NCBI GenBank assembly: GCA_000934455.1
Contig: KN895355.1
Coordinates: 1 to 24,603 of the forward strand
Direction of reading: 5' to 3'
DNA length: 24,603 nucleotides
From: Apostichopus parvimensis
Taxonomy: Eukaryota > Echinodermata > Holothuroidea > Aspidochirotida > Stichopodidae
The notes under the pieces are model-generated. The model saw only the letters and a list, made by a program, of their open reading frames with translations. It was not told where the DNA came from and did not search any database. Of this stretch, positions 10,370 to 18,236 are shown piece by piece (the stretch's first letter is position 1; each line of letters starts with the position of its first letter). The position numbers were made by a program, and so were the translations under genes.

Positions 10370-13300
10370 GCACCAAAACTGTTGACTGCATGGATTGTGC
10401 ACAGGAACTAACGCGACAGAATGAAAAAAACTACATACATTTCTTTATAATTTATAGGGACAACATGAATTAATTATGCTAAGAAACTACTGGTATAGTT
10501 AAAATTATGAAGTGGAAGTTGGAGCCTAGGGATAGTACTACAAATGATTAAAAACCAACAGGAATGGTAAGGACAGTGTAGAAGCATTAGGGACAGTATG
10601 ACTTACTAAACAGACAGTAGGGATTGTACTTAATATTGTACTAAAAGCTATACAGACAGTTTGACTTATGCACAGAAACTAATGGAAGGACACAAAGAGC
10701 AACATTTGGATCCTCTTAGAATGTTTCAAGAATGACATGAATTATTCACAAGAACATTACAGTAGCAGTTAAAATTATCATGTGGAATTTGTTGGGAGCC
10801 TAAGGATGGTTAGTATGAATAATCAGAACACAAAGGACAACATTTGGCATACTTGTATGAATATACAGTAAATCTTGTAGCAAGTACAGCATAGCATTAT
10901 GCACATATACTACATGGACAGTATGGGTATAGTAGTTATTTACAATTTAGGACTTGGATATGCTTAGCAACAATAACAATATTGACTGAATTAAATAATT
11001 AGCATATTGTTGTGGTTGGACGGTATGAATGATTGCATTTTTGTTTATAGTTTGGGACAAGATGATATTGTAGCATTACTGAGACAGTGCTTTATAGTTA
11101 TCCTATACTGGAGGAATTCCATCTCCATTTATTTGTCAACATGTTGGCCGGATAACGATCATATTTAATTCAAGTGATGATACTTTATCGATTCAAAATT
11201 AGTTTAGAGGTTTTGTACTTTTTTTCTAACAATTGCTTGGTGACGAAGAACCTGGGCACAAATTATAATACATATATACTTTTTGCTGATATCACACAAG
11301 TTCTGTACCTTATAAGCTATGGAATTGTGTACTTCATCCTAAACCCATCACTGATTTGTTCTCATGTAGCTGCTAACGGCAAATACCTGCGTTGGTCAAA
11401 GGGGGTGCAGATCAGGGGCAACTTGGACGTCGTAGAGTCATGGATAATGGATAAGGGACTGGATGGCCAGATTCACTTCCTACAGACAATGTCATCAGCA
11501 GCAGACTTATTGGCTACACCAAAGATACAGCTCATGCAGGTAAATGAATTGGTCAATCAGTCCCATAAACATCCCTCCTTCTTCCTCCCCCCTTCCTTAT
11601 TGGCTACACCAAAGATACAGCTCATGCAGGCAAATGAATAGGTCAATCAGTCCTATACACATCCCTCCTTCTACTCCCCCCTTCCCACACCCCCCCCCCC
11701 CGCCCCTTTCCCTACTGCTGCATCCTCACTATGCATAGGTTGACACTGTGTGGTCCTACAATATATATTTGCTGCCCTTAAGTCAGTCTTTGTTTAAATA
11801 CAATTAGTTACAAAACCCTTGTACCAACTTCTTATTGTAACTGATTCTGGCCATTTCTTTATGAATATGACGGTTGGATATTTGAATTCCAAAATCCAGT
11901 GTAAGTGTGACAAAATTGTGCAACTAGCAATTTTGGAAAAGAATTGAATTTATAATGTATTTTGATATACGATATCCTTGGCTGTGTGAAAATAAGAGGG
12001 CCTTAAGTTGGCACTCTCCTGATTCAAATACAGGTAATTTTTTCAGGCTATCCTTCTTAGTATTCATAATTTTATTTTTAATCACAGGCAACTTGGTCTA
12101 GCCTTCGGAGTGACTTTTCGTCTTTGAGGCCTGCTCAACTCCATCAGCTGCTAAGCAAATATGAATTAAGCAACTCAAAAAAGAGTCCGACAGGCTGGAC
12201 TCCTATCGGTGAAGACGTAGAGACAGTAACACAGAGAGGTAAGATATGCATGTACAGTCACACATACAGTCAGTGGTAGTATTGAGCAGTAATAGTAATG
12301 TCACACAGGGGCGGCGATTTGTTTCAAATATTGGGGGGGACATTTGCTTGGGTGCAGGCACGTAGCAACTTTCATCCCCCAAATTGTTCGCGCGTGTGAT
12401 ATTTTTGGTGATATTTAGTGACAAATTGTGACATGGTTAGACAGGCGCGTAGGGAGGAATTTGCCACAGGAGGGGCGAGGCTTATAGGCAAACTGTCTAA
12501 GCCTAGTGCCACTGTGGTTGGTGCGAAGCTTAAAAGAAAATTTTGGCCGAAAATGCCACCCAGATCGCTGGAAATGGCACTTCCTAGGCCTTGTAAGTTG
12601 CATCTAAGCATTTTCTATTTTGAAATTACTAGCAATATCATAAAAAATACAAAAGATATGCCACAAGGGGGGGGGGGTGGGCGGTCACCACCTTTGCCAC
12701 AAAGTGTCGTTTACCTCATGCAGCATGTGTTGGATGAAGTTTTAGCCACCGCCAAATATGATTTGGATAAATAATCTCACGCATTATTTTATATTTATAG
12801 CCACAAAAAAAACTATGCCACCAAATATTGGGGAGGATATTAGATACTATATTCCCCCACCAAAAATATTGGGGGGGGGGGACATGTCCCTTGGTCCCCC
12901 CAATGATTGCCGCCCATGATGTCACATGTATATCTTTAATGAATATCTGTACTGTGATCCACCAGGTAGCATACGCCTATTAAAAGCCCCATTGACACCA
13001 CACAGCAGTGCTTCATGGGTAGTTGCATTAACCCACCATGGATACGTACCCTGATGAAATCAACTACGGCTTAACAGGAATAACTATCCAGCTTCACCAA
13101 CAACTAGCAAAGTACTTTTCTAAATGTTCAAGAAATTTTTGCTGTAAAAGCTACCTGCTGTTTTGGTCTTCTTCGTCTGTTGAAACACATTTGCACAATC
13201 AAATATTATGTTAATTATCATCAAAGTTTAAATTGCTTCCATGACTTTTTCACATGGGGACATTATATGCATGTTTACAAGTGTATTGATATTTTTCCAT

Positions 13301-16300
13301 CTCACCACCAGAAACCATACTGGAAACTTTTGATGACCACCCACCCCTCACTCTACCTTCTGAAATCTCCAAACTAGACCTCTACGCCTTCCACAACCTT
13401 CCTTCCTTTCATCGCTTTCTAGAATATTTACGTCAAGACTTGCCATTTGTACATGTTTATCAGGGTAAGTACCATAGATTCATCCTGATGTAAATATGTA
13501 TGTGTGTGTATGTGTGTGTGTGTAGGCTATATATACATCATTCCTCTCCTCCACCCAAAATATGTTGGACCATGTAGGTTCTTTTAATATATGAAAGGAA
13601 ATTGTAAGTCAACAAATTTTTCTGGAAATTTTCAGAAATTAGCTATTAAATGTCTTATGAAATATGAGCTTCAATTTAGTAGGCTCCATTCCATATGTGA
13701 ACATTTTATCATGTGAAGAATATTTTTCGCTTTTCAAAAACAGATAACCCTATATACTGTTCTTTATGCACAATCATTGCTCATATCTCACCCTGCTAAT
13801 GGTTTTACAGTGTCATTGTAAAAGGACTAAATGAAGGGAGGTTGCTAAACGCTTATGCATGTTCTCATTTTTCTGGATGAGTCTACCTGACTTATAGCAA
13901 CATTTCGTGTCTAGCACACCTGTCTCCATAGTACTGACACATAGTACTGTATTACACTAAAATCCTTGTTAATGTGCTCGCGATTGTTAACTGATTTTCT
14001 CTGATTTTTTCAGGGGTATCTCGTGTTAGTTCAAGGCGCCAGAGTCAGGCATCTAATAAGTCCTTCAAAGATCAGTCGATCAGGAAAGAATTCTCTCCAG
14101 AAACACTCAAGGCAAAGTCGCCATCTCCAGTGAAGCCTGAAACTTGCAAATCTCACATTTACGCCTCCGTAAAGTTTGACGAAAAGAGAGGCGTGATAAA
14201 GGTTGACTGCAACGATAATGTACCAGACGTCAAGAGCGCTCCACCGGGCATCTCCAAAGTTTCGGAGGACGTCTCTTTCGAAGCCAAGATCCTCGACGAA
14301 AAAACTGTACCGCCACCTGCTCCATCCAAGAGCGGCTCGAAAAAGTTCAGAAAGCACAAAAACAGGAACAAGAATCCCTCATCGATTAAGAAGACTGACA
14401 AGAAAAAGGATGGACAGCACGCACAGCTCAAACCTGTCAGCTCTGAGGAGGAAGCATCGAACTTGCTTCAAGCATACTTCTCAGGTGTCAGCGGAGGTTA
14501 CTTTGACAGCATCCCAGAAGAGGATGACGAATCCTCGGGAGTCGAGGACTTTCCTCTTCTCGACGATGTCCCAGTCAGTCCTTCCTTCAAAGGCAAAGGG
14601 AAGCCGTCCAAAGGAAAGTCCATCTCTTCTAGCGACGAAGCAGTCGCCAGTTCGGAGGGGTCTTCTGGTATCAAGGAGGAGTACCATGACACTGCAGTGG
14701 AAAACTTTGATCCCGTGAAGTATGCCGTGGGGACCACAAACAACAAAGCAGCGTGTCAACGATCTGACTCGGGTAAATGTAGCTTGTTACTTTTGTTACG
14801 TTTGGTGCAGTACTGCAGTGTATATAGTGATCACTGGCAGAAATTAATTTGAAGAGATGTCAGGGGATGGGGTTTAGATATAAATAGCCTCACAGGTGAT
14901 GGTTTATTACTGTGGCTGGTTAATACTGTAACTACAGTGCGGTAATGGTTTTGTTGTAGGTAGGATATTTGGAAAGGAATATCTTAAATAATGTTGTAAA
15001 AGTTGTTCATGTTGTAACAGCCTTCTTCAATTAATATATCAACCATCAAATGGACATAGGTGTGCCATATATTCAATATGTATAAACTCACTATCAGGGT
15101 CATTTTGACCCATGTTCACACTGCGAAGGAATCGCATCCCGAGACCATTCCTACTAACCTATTTTAAATTAATATCTCATTACATTGACGAAAGAAAAAG
15201 TCTGCATGCTAAAACGGGAAACCAACAAACTACCGTTTTTATTCAGCATAAAGAGTAATTCAATTCATTTTAGCTTTCAGCCTGTATGCATTTCAATTTT
15301 AAAATATCATAGTGCTTGTCGAATTTGGTTTTTTCGTTTATTTCTTCATCTCTTTAGATCAATCCTCTGTAACTAAACCTGAGAAGCCTTCATCCAGCAA
15401 AGACACCAAGCCCAGTAAGACCTCTTCCAAGAGACACAGAAGAGGAAGACGGACCTCTCTGGATGATGTATTCGTGGTGGACCTAGTCCCAGAGAACGAC
15501 CAATTAGGAATCAGATTTGCAGATGGGATGGTGAGTAATATAAAGTATTTAAATAAGCAAATTTGGGAGGAACAGAATTTATATCAACAAAGCAGAGGGC
15601 GGCGGCTTAGACAGAAAAGGTTTGTGGTCACAAATGTTGATGAATGACAAATAAACGAAAGGAGAGTGTATGAGACTAATGGATTGTGGAATCTGGAAAA
15701 AGGTGTATACTTGCTATGGGTTTAATTGTATAAGATTAGCTAATAATTAAGTCTGGAATGAGTTTGCATGGGGGTCTCTTTGACTTCCCCCAGCTCCTGT
15801 CTTCACGTTACCCAAACTTTTCTGCCTCGTTTGCTAAACTTGTTCCTCGTCTTTGTATTGTATGTATGTATGTATGTATGTATGTATGTATGTATTTTAG
15901 ATCCTCCTGCATGCAGGAAATTGCGAAGAAGCCATCATTGGCTTATCAAAACCGCAAGCTGACTAAAGTCAGTCTCTTAGATTCATATTTAATGTCCATG
16001 ATTGTGAATTGTCAACAACTCTGTAACTGGACGACATACAATAATCTTGGAGTGACTTGAACTCGGGACCTTATGATTGAAAGGCACCGGCGTTATCCAC
16101 TGAGCTAACACTCCTTTACATTGCTCATCCCCTCAGAAAACGCCTCTTGCCACTCCCGGTGTTTACATCCGTGGATTTACTAAAGATTCGGTAGCCGTCT
16201 CCTGCGAGCAGTTGAAGGTTGGAGACAGGGTATTAGCAGTGGATGGTACCAGTCTGGTAGGCTTTGAGTATGACCAGTGAGTACAACCACAATTCTATTG

Positions 16301-17165
16301 ACACAGACATGAGTGATCCTTCTTTTCTTAATGTTTTTGTGGTCTCTATCTTGCTTTCCCTATTTTTTTTCATCAGAAAACCTTTCCATTTTCTCCTTTT
16401 TGATCTTCCTTAATTAGTAACAAATGATCTACCAAATTGCTGTGAAAGTGTACTTATCACCTCCATAATTATGAATGTCAGCAGTTATGTGAATTTTTCT
16501 TCTTTTTTCATTTCGACATCTAAGGTACCAATTGAGTATGATAGAAATGTAACTGTGCACCGTGTTAGTCCTATTTATTCTCTTTTCATTTGCCAGCATT
16601 TAGCCTCTATAGATACATTTGTACGTTTTGATGAAAGTTTTTACTGAGTTCAAAGTTGACATGTTTATGTCATCTTTAACTCCTGAGTTTGCCTCCTGTG
16701 TTGGTGTTGTAGATCAGCATGACCTGTACCAACAATGAAACAGAACTAAGGACTTGAGTGTTTGATCAGAAACATAAATAAACATATCCAGATATTCTGA
16801 CAATTCTGAATGACTGGATTCGACATTCATCAATATTGTGCTGATGAAGAATCTTACAATGAAAAAAAGGAAAATCAAAATAAAATAAAACTTGTCATTT
16901 AGCCTCTGAAGTAGATCCTGCTAGGATCGAAACTTCAGGCCAGCTTACTTTATACAATGAAAAAACGGAGACAAAAAAAATAAAAACTAGTACTTCAGCT
17001 CCATATATCCTTCTTTAAAATAGAAATTGTAGTCAGTTATTTGTTTTGCTTATTTTCAGGGCACTAGAGTTTATAACACAGACCAGGGAGAAGTACAGGA
17101 TCTTAGTAGCCCGATCTGATCCCAGTTCAGTTATGAGATTGACAGCACCAATTACAGCAATTTGA
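5806..17165 (+). CDS. RADIL: RADIL-like Rap/Ras effector, 3' ten exons (DIL domain, linker, PDZ domain); 5' part outside window
   Basis: Joined exons are 5806-5843, 8371-8617, 8995-9205, 11370-11539, 12088-12238, 13312-13464, 14014-14772, 15358-15530, 16137-16276 and 17060-17165. They total 2148 bp, 715 codons plus TGA, and every phase matches across all nine introns, each GT-AG. Visible residues 1 to about 270 resemble the DIL (dilute) domain of RADIL/RASIP1, including SFQQCVYYITK and LLATPKIQLMQ. Residues 324-610 are a low-complexity Ser/Lys/Pro linker. Residues 611-702 form a PDZ domain with the ligand loop QLGIRF. RASIP1 lacks a C-terminal PDZ, so the architecture favours RADIL. In vertebrates RADIL binds active Rap1 through its RA domain and promotes integrin adhesion and cell migration; its PDZ binds KIF14. 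The RA and FHA domains are not in the window. Family assignment comes from recognition of the sequence, not a search. Confidence 0.88.
6298..6535 (-). mobile_element. tRNA-derived SINE, copy 2
   Basis: Same family and orientation as 3578-3846. The A-box complement is at 6517-6527 and the B-box complement at 6473-6483. The tail is short, only two TATG units, ending in TTTTAG as in the other copies. All three body hairpins are intact. Two ACTCCTGATATA repeats follow the head, so the target duplication is hard to define. Confidence 0.85.
7509..7997. mobile_element. hAT-type non-autonomous DNA transposon (MITE), 473 bp, with 8-bp TSD
   Basis: The element spans 7517-7989. Its ends are TAAGGTGACCAGA and, reversed, TAAGGTGACCATA. 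Perfect 8-bp direct repeats GCCTAAGG flank it at 7509-7516 and 7990-7997. An 8-bp target duplication with a short terminal repeat is typical of the hAT superfamily. Internal hairpins include GTCCCCGATTTTCGGGGAC near the left end and a G-run/C-run palindrome at 7909-7934. There is no transposase frame, so it would depend on an enzyme supplied elsewhere. Confidence 0.85.
8371..8617 (+). CDS. RADIL: RADIL exon, DIL domain part 1
   Basis: Encodes visible residues 13-95. A hydrophobic helical segment (KVLLIALANALELLNCLQTK) is followed by an acidic loop (EKDEDAQTEDNREAG) and the family-typical SFQQCVYYITK at the exon end. The donor AAG|GTAATA is clear and phase 0. The left edge is less certain: the acceptor TTTGCGAAG before 8371 is weak, but it gives the phase needed by the 38-bp exon at 5806. 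An alternative AG lies ten bases further right, at 8380, and would give a phase 0 start. Confidence 0.85.
8995..9205 (+). CDS. RADIL: RADIL exon, DIL domain part 2
   Basis: Encodes visible residues 96-165 and the first base of 166. The acceptor is CTTTTTGCAG and the donor AAAG|GTACGG. The protein (TLYDALPTILSANPF, then SQLYAYLLFFMNAALFNVLL) is helical and continues the DIL fold directly after YYITK. It contains the HPDIISQLYAYL stretch that is typical of RADIL/RASIP1. A 377-bp AT-rich intron separates it from the previous exon. Confidence 0.9.
9329..9946. repeat. 61-bp dimeric satellite, about ten units
   Basis: The C of AACTATT recurs at 9331, 9392, 9453, 9514 (as T), 9575, 9636, 9697, 9742, 9803, 9864 and 9925, a period of 61 with one 16-bp deletion near 9720. 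Each unit holds two related 30-31-bp halves, both containing GGTCAGTATGAATCA, one followed by GATCTATAACTACA and the other by TGTATAGGAACTATT. It is therefore a higher-order dimer. Units are very similar, implying recent expansion or homogenisation. Confidence 0.95.
10021..11067. repeat. Decayed relatives of the satellite (GGGACAGTATGA motif)
   Basis: GGGACAGTATGAA or a close variant occurs at about 10022, 10047, 10139, 10214, 10256, 10295, 10457, 10571, 10589, 10651, 10918, 11018 and 11055, all on the plus strand. The motif matches GGGTCAGTATGAA of the adjacent array with T changed to A. Spacing is irregular (25-270 bp) and the linkers have diverged. Confidence 0.65.
10335..10368. repeat. 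TA dinucleotide microsatellite
   Basis: An almost pure TA run with a single C interruption (TATATATACATATATA...). Likely length-polymorphic. Confidence 0.95.
11370..11539 (+). CDS. RADIL: RADIL exon, DIL domain part 3
   Basis: The acceptor is TCATGTAG and the donor CAG|GTAAAT. It encodes visible residues 166-222: the WSKGVQIRGNLDVVESW segment and then SSAADLLATPKIQLMQ, which is among the best conserved parts of RADIL. The exon enters at phase 1 and leaves at phase 0. Its last 33 bases and the donor are repeated 90 bp downstream, where the donor reads GC in place of GT. The open frame runs on through the duplicate to a stop at 11639-11641, so unspliced or cryptic-spliced RNA would add about 33 residues and truncate the protein. 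Confidence 0.9.
11507..11686 (+). repeat. 90-bp tandem duplication of exon end plus splice donor
   Basis: TTATTGGCTACACCAAAG starts at 11507 inside the RADIL exon and again at 11597. The copies match through the exon end, the donor and some 50 intron bases, up to the pyrimidine-rich CATCCCTCCTTCT segment. Copy 1 has the donor CAG|GTAAAT; copy 2 has CAGGCAAAT. A C-rich run follows at 11688-11706. Confidence 0.95.
12088..12238 (+). CDS. RADIL: RADIL exon, end of DIL domain
   Basis: The acceptor is TTTTTAATCACAG and the donor AGAG|GTAAGA. It encodes visible residues 223-272, starting ATWSSLRSDFSSLRPAQLHQLL, which follows LLATPKIQLMQ as in vertebrate RADIL, then SNSKKSPTGWTPIGEDVETV. It enters at phase 0 and leaves at phase 1. 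The hAT-type element at 12306-12918 begins only 68 bp after the donor. Confidence 0.9.
12298..12926. mobile_element. hAT-type non-autonomous DNA transposon, 613 bp, with 8-bp TSD
   Basis: The element spans 12306-12918. The left end is CAGGGGCGGCGATT and the right end, reversed, CATGGGCGGCAATC. Perfect 8-bp direct repeats ATGTCACA flank it at 12298-12305 and 12919-12926. CAGGGGCGG ends and an 8-bp duplication are typical of hAT elements. Runs of G at 12667-12676 and 12870-12880 and subterminal ATATTGGGGGG blocks in inverted orientation are also seen. The short open frames inside do not resemble a transposase. Confidence 0.85.
13312..13464 (+). CDS. RADIL: RADIL exon after DIL domain
   Basis: The acceptor is CACCACCAG and the donor CAGG|GTAAGT. 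It encodes visible residues 273-323: ETILETFDDHPPLTLP, then LPSFHRFLEYLRQDLPFVHV. Both ends are phase 1, so skipping it would preserve the reading frame. The Pro-rich strand followed by an amphipathic helix matches the region that follows the DIL domain in vertebrate RADIL. The upstream intron carries the 613-bp hAT-type element. Confidence 0.85.
13500..13525. repeat. TG dinucleotide microsatellite
   Basis: TATGTGTGTGTATGTGTGTGTGTGT lies just inside the intron after the exon ending at 13464. Confidence 0.85.
14014..14772 (+). CDS. RADIL: RADIL large linker exon (disordered region between DIL and PDZ)
   Basis: The acceptor is CTGATTTTTTCAG and the donor CTCGG|GTAAAT; both ends are phase 1. 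It encodes visible residues 324-576. The segment is mostly Ser, Lys and Pro (KFRKHKNRNKNPSSIKKTDK) and then acidic (SIPEEDDESSGVEDFPLLDD), with no recognisable fold. It includes the segment EEEASNLLQAYFSGVSGGYF, a possible short helix that could bind a partner; that role is inference. GC content is clearly higher than in the flanking introns, which helps to place the edges. Many Ser residues in acidic context could be kinase sites, but no specific kinase can be named. Confidence 0.9.
14773..15357 (+). other. RADIL intron between linker and PDZ exons
   Basis: 585 bp of AT-rich sequence with no repeat or exon seen. Confidence 0.8.
15358..15530 (+). CDS. RADIL: RADIL exon, basic linker and start of PDZ domain
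   Basis: The acceptor is TTCATCTCTTTAG and the donor GGGATG|GTGAGT. It encodes visible residues 577-634. A Lys/Ser/Arg-rich run (KRHRRGRRTSLDD), which could be a nuclear-localisation-like or membrane-binding patch or a basophilic kinase site, is followed by the first PDZ strands: VFVVDLVPENDQLGIRFADG. QLGIRF takes the place of the GLGF carboxylate-binding loop. Confidence 0.92.
15861..16115 (-). mobile_element. tRNA-derived SINE, copy 3, in a PDZ intron
   Basis: Same family and orientation as the copies at 3578 and 6298. The tail is the longest of the three (nine TATG units, 15861-15896), suggesting the youngest insertion or tail expansion. The A-box complement is at 16097-16107; the B-box (complement of 16053-16063) is AGTTCAAGTCA, with two changes from the other copies. 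The flanks CTTTGTATTG (left) and CTTTACATTG (right) may be an imperfect target duplication. It ends 21 bp before the PDZ exon at 16137. Confidence 0.85.
16137..16276 (+). CDS. RADIL: RADIL exon, middle of PDZ domain
   Basis: The acceptor is CCCCTCAG and the donor GACCA|GTGAGT. It encodes visible residues 635-680: TPGVYIRGFTKDSVAV, then LKVGDRVLAVDGTSLVGFEY. The GDRVLAVDG stretch is a PDZ hallmark (GDxIlxVNG). It enters at phase 0 and leaves after two codon bases. A SINE copy ends 21 bp upstream of the exon and supplies sequence right next to the acceptor region. Confidence 0.93.
16906..16938. repeat. 33-bp hairpin palindrome flanked by similar A-rich segments
   Basis: CTGAAGT, A, GATCCT, GCT, AGGATC, GAA, ACTTCAG forms a near-perfect stem-loop. 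Related A-rich segments (ACAATGAAAAAA...) lie on both sides, at about 16856 and 16958. It resembles hairpin ends seen in some retroelements such as Penelope-like elements; the family is a guess. Confidence 0.5.
17060..17165 (+). CDS. RADIL: RADIL terminal coding exon, end of PDZ domain and stop
   Basis: The acceptor is GCTTATTTTCAG. The first base completes the split Gln codon, followed by ALEFITQTREKYRILVARSD (last PDZ helix and strand) and PSSVMRLTAPITAI before TGA. The C-terminus T-A-I fits the class I PDZ-ligand pattern (S/T-x-hydrophobic). The exon is the first unit of a tandem array: related copies follow at about 125-bp spacing inside the presumed 3' UTR. The downstream copies show no comparably strong acceptor, so this exon is the best last exon. 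Confidence 0.92.
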
Positions 17166-17595
17166 CAAGGTGATCCGCTGGACTGCTGGAAGGATCATCA
17201 ACTCACAGATGAGAAAGAAGTGCAAGATCTCCGTAGGCCGATCTGATCCCGATTCAGTTATGATATAGACAGCTTCCATTTACTGGATTTTAATGAAGTG
17301 ATCCGCTGGACTGTTGGAAGGATCATCAACTCACAGATGAGAAAGAAGTGCGAGATCTTCGTAGGCCGATCTGATCCCGGTTCAATTATGATATGGACAG
17401 CTTCCATTTACTGTATTTTAATGAAGTGATCCACTGGACTGCTGGAAGGATCATCAACTCACAGATGAGAGAGAAGTACAAGATCTTAGTAGGTCGATCT
17501 GACCCCGGTTCAGTTATGATATGGACAGCTTCCATTTTCTGGAATTTTACTGAAGTGATCTGCTGGACCATTGAGATGATAGACACAGAGCAGAA

Positions 17596-17601
17596 AATAA
17601 A
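17596..17601 (+). other. Candidate polyadenylation signal for RADIL (proximal)
   Basis: AATAAA, 431 bp after the stop, inside the exon-derived array. Its use is unknown; several later AATAAA sites exist. Confidence 0.3.
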
Positions 17602-17939
17602 TCCTTGATCTTAGCAGTGCCATCTAATCCTAGTTCAGTTATGATACTGACAGCACTTGACATTCCAATCTTATGAGGTGATCCAGAAGACCTTTGAGTT
17701 GATCAAATAGATCTGGGAGAGTCACATGACAATAATAGCCAATCTAGTCCCAACTTCAGTCTGAGATCGACAGCAAAACTGTTACTGCAATTGTGTGAAG
17801 TGATTCAGTGGGCCCTTGAGTTTGATTAACGATGCCCAGCAAAAGTTGAGGGTCATAGAGGCTGGATATTATTGCAAAATTCACCTGCTATGATTGGATT
17901 AATTTTTTATTACCCAGGCCAGGAAGCAGAGGAACCTGT

Positions 17940-18090
17940 AGGGCTCAATCTTATCCTAGATTCAGTTGTAAGATTAGGGGTTCAATCTAATCCTAGATTC
18001 AGTTATAAGATTAGGGGTTCAATCTAATCCTAGATTCAGTTGTAAGATGAGGGGCTCAATCTAATCCTAGATTCAGTTGTAAGATTGATG
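17940..18090 (+). repeat. 37-bp nested sub-repeat, four copies
   Basis: GGGGTTCAATCTAATCCTAG followed by ATTCAGTTGTAAGATTA repeats with anchors at 17965, 18003, 18040 and 18077. It matches the GCCCGATCTGATCCCAGTTC segment of the terminal exon, so it is a secondary amplification of part of the larger unit. Confidence 0.9.
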
Positions 18091-18236
18091 GCTTTCATCG
18101 CTAGCATATGATGAAATGCTTTTGTTAATATTTATTTTTGGAATAGATGAATAGTTGATAAAAAAGGTAATTTATGTCTCACATTTGCCTAGGTATGCCA
18201 TGTCCTTGGATATTTTATTGCAAAATAGATCACAAC

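Larger units (their letters stand above)
9206..11369 (+). other. RADIL intron made largely of satellite-like sequence
   Basis: Apart from the 61-bp array and its decayed relatives, it contains a TA microsatellite at 10335-10368. No exon is seen. The last 200 bases before the exon at 11370 are open in frame by chance but show no coding character. Confidence 0.7.
17060..18090 (+). repeat. Tandem array derived from the RADIL terminal exon
   Basis: Using the T after TTCAG in the exon (17131) as anchor, related units recur at 17258, 17386, 17514, 17639 and 17760, then in decayed form near 17812-17880, and at 17965. Each carries versions of GAGAAGTACAGGATCTTAGT, GCCCGATCTGATCCC and TTCAGTTATGA..GACAGC. 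Some keep coding character: 17393-17608 reads REKYKILVGRSDPGSVM, against REKYRILVARSDPSSVM in the real exon. No strong acceptor is seen before the copies, so they are presumably 3' UTR. Confidence 0.9.

Noticed and set aside
12372-12925. Several overlapping open frames on both strands
   Set aside because: All fall inside the hAT-type element and none resembles a transposase.
14031-14759. Minus-strand and alternative-frame open readings over the RADIL linker exon
   Set aside because: They are shadows of a GC-richer coding exon whose plus-strand frame is fixed by splice phases.
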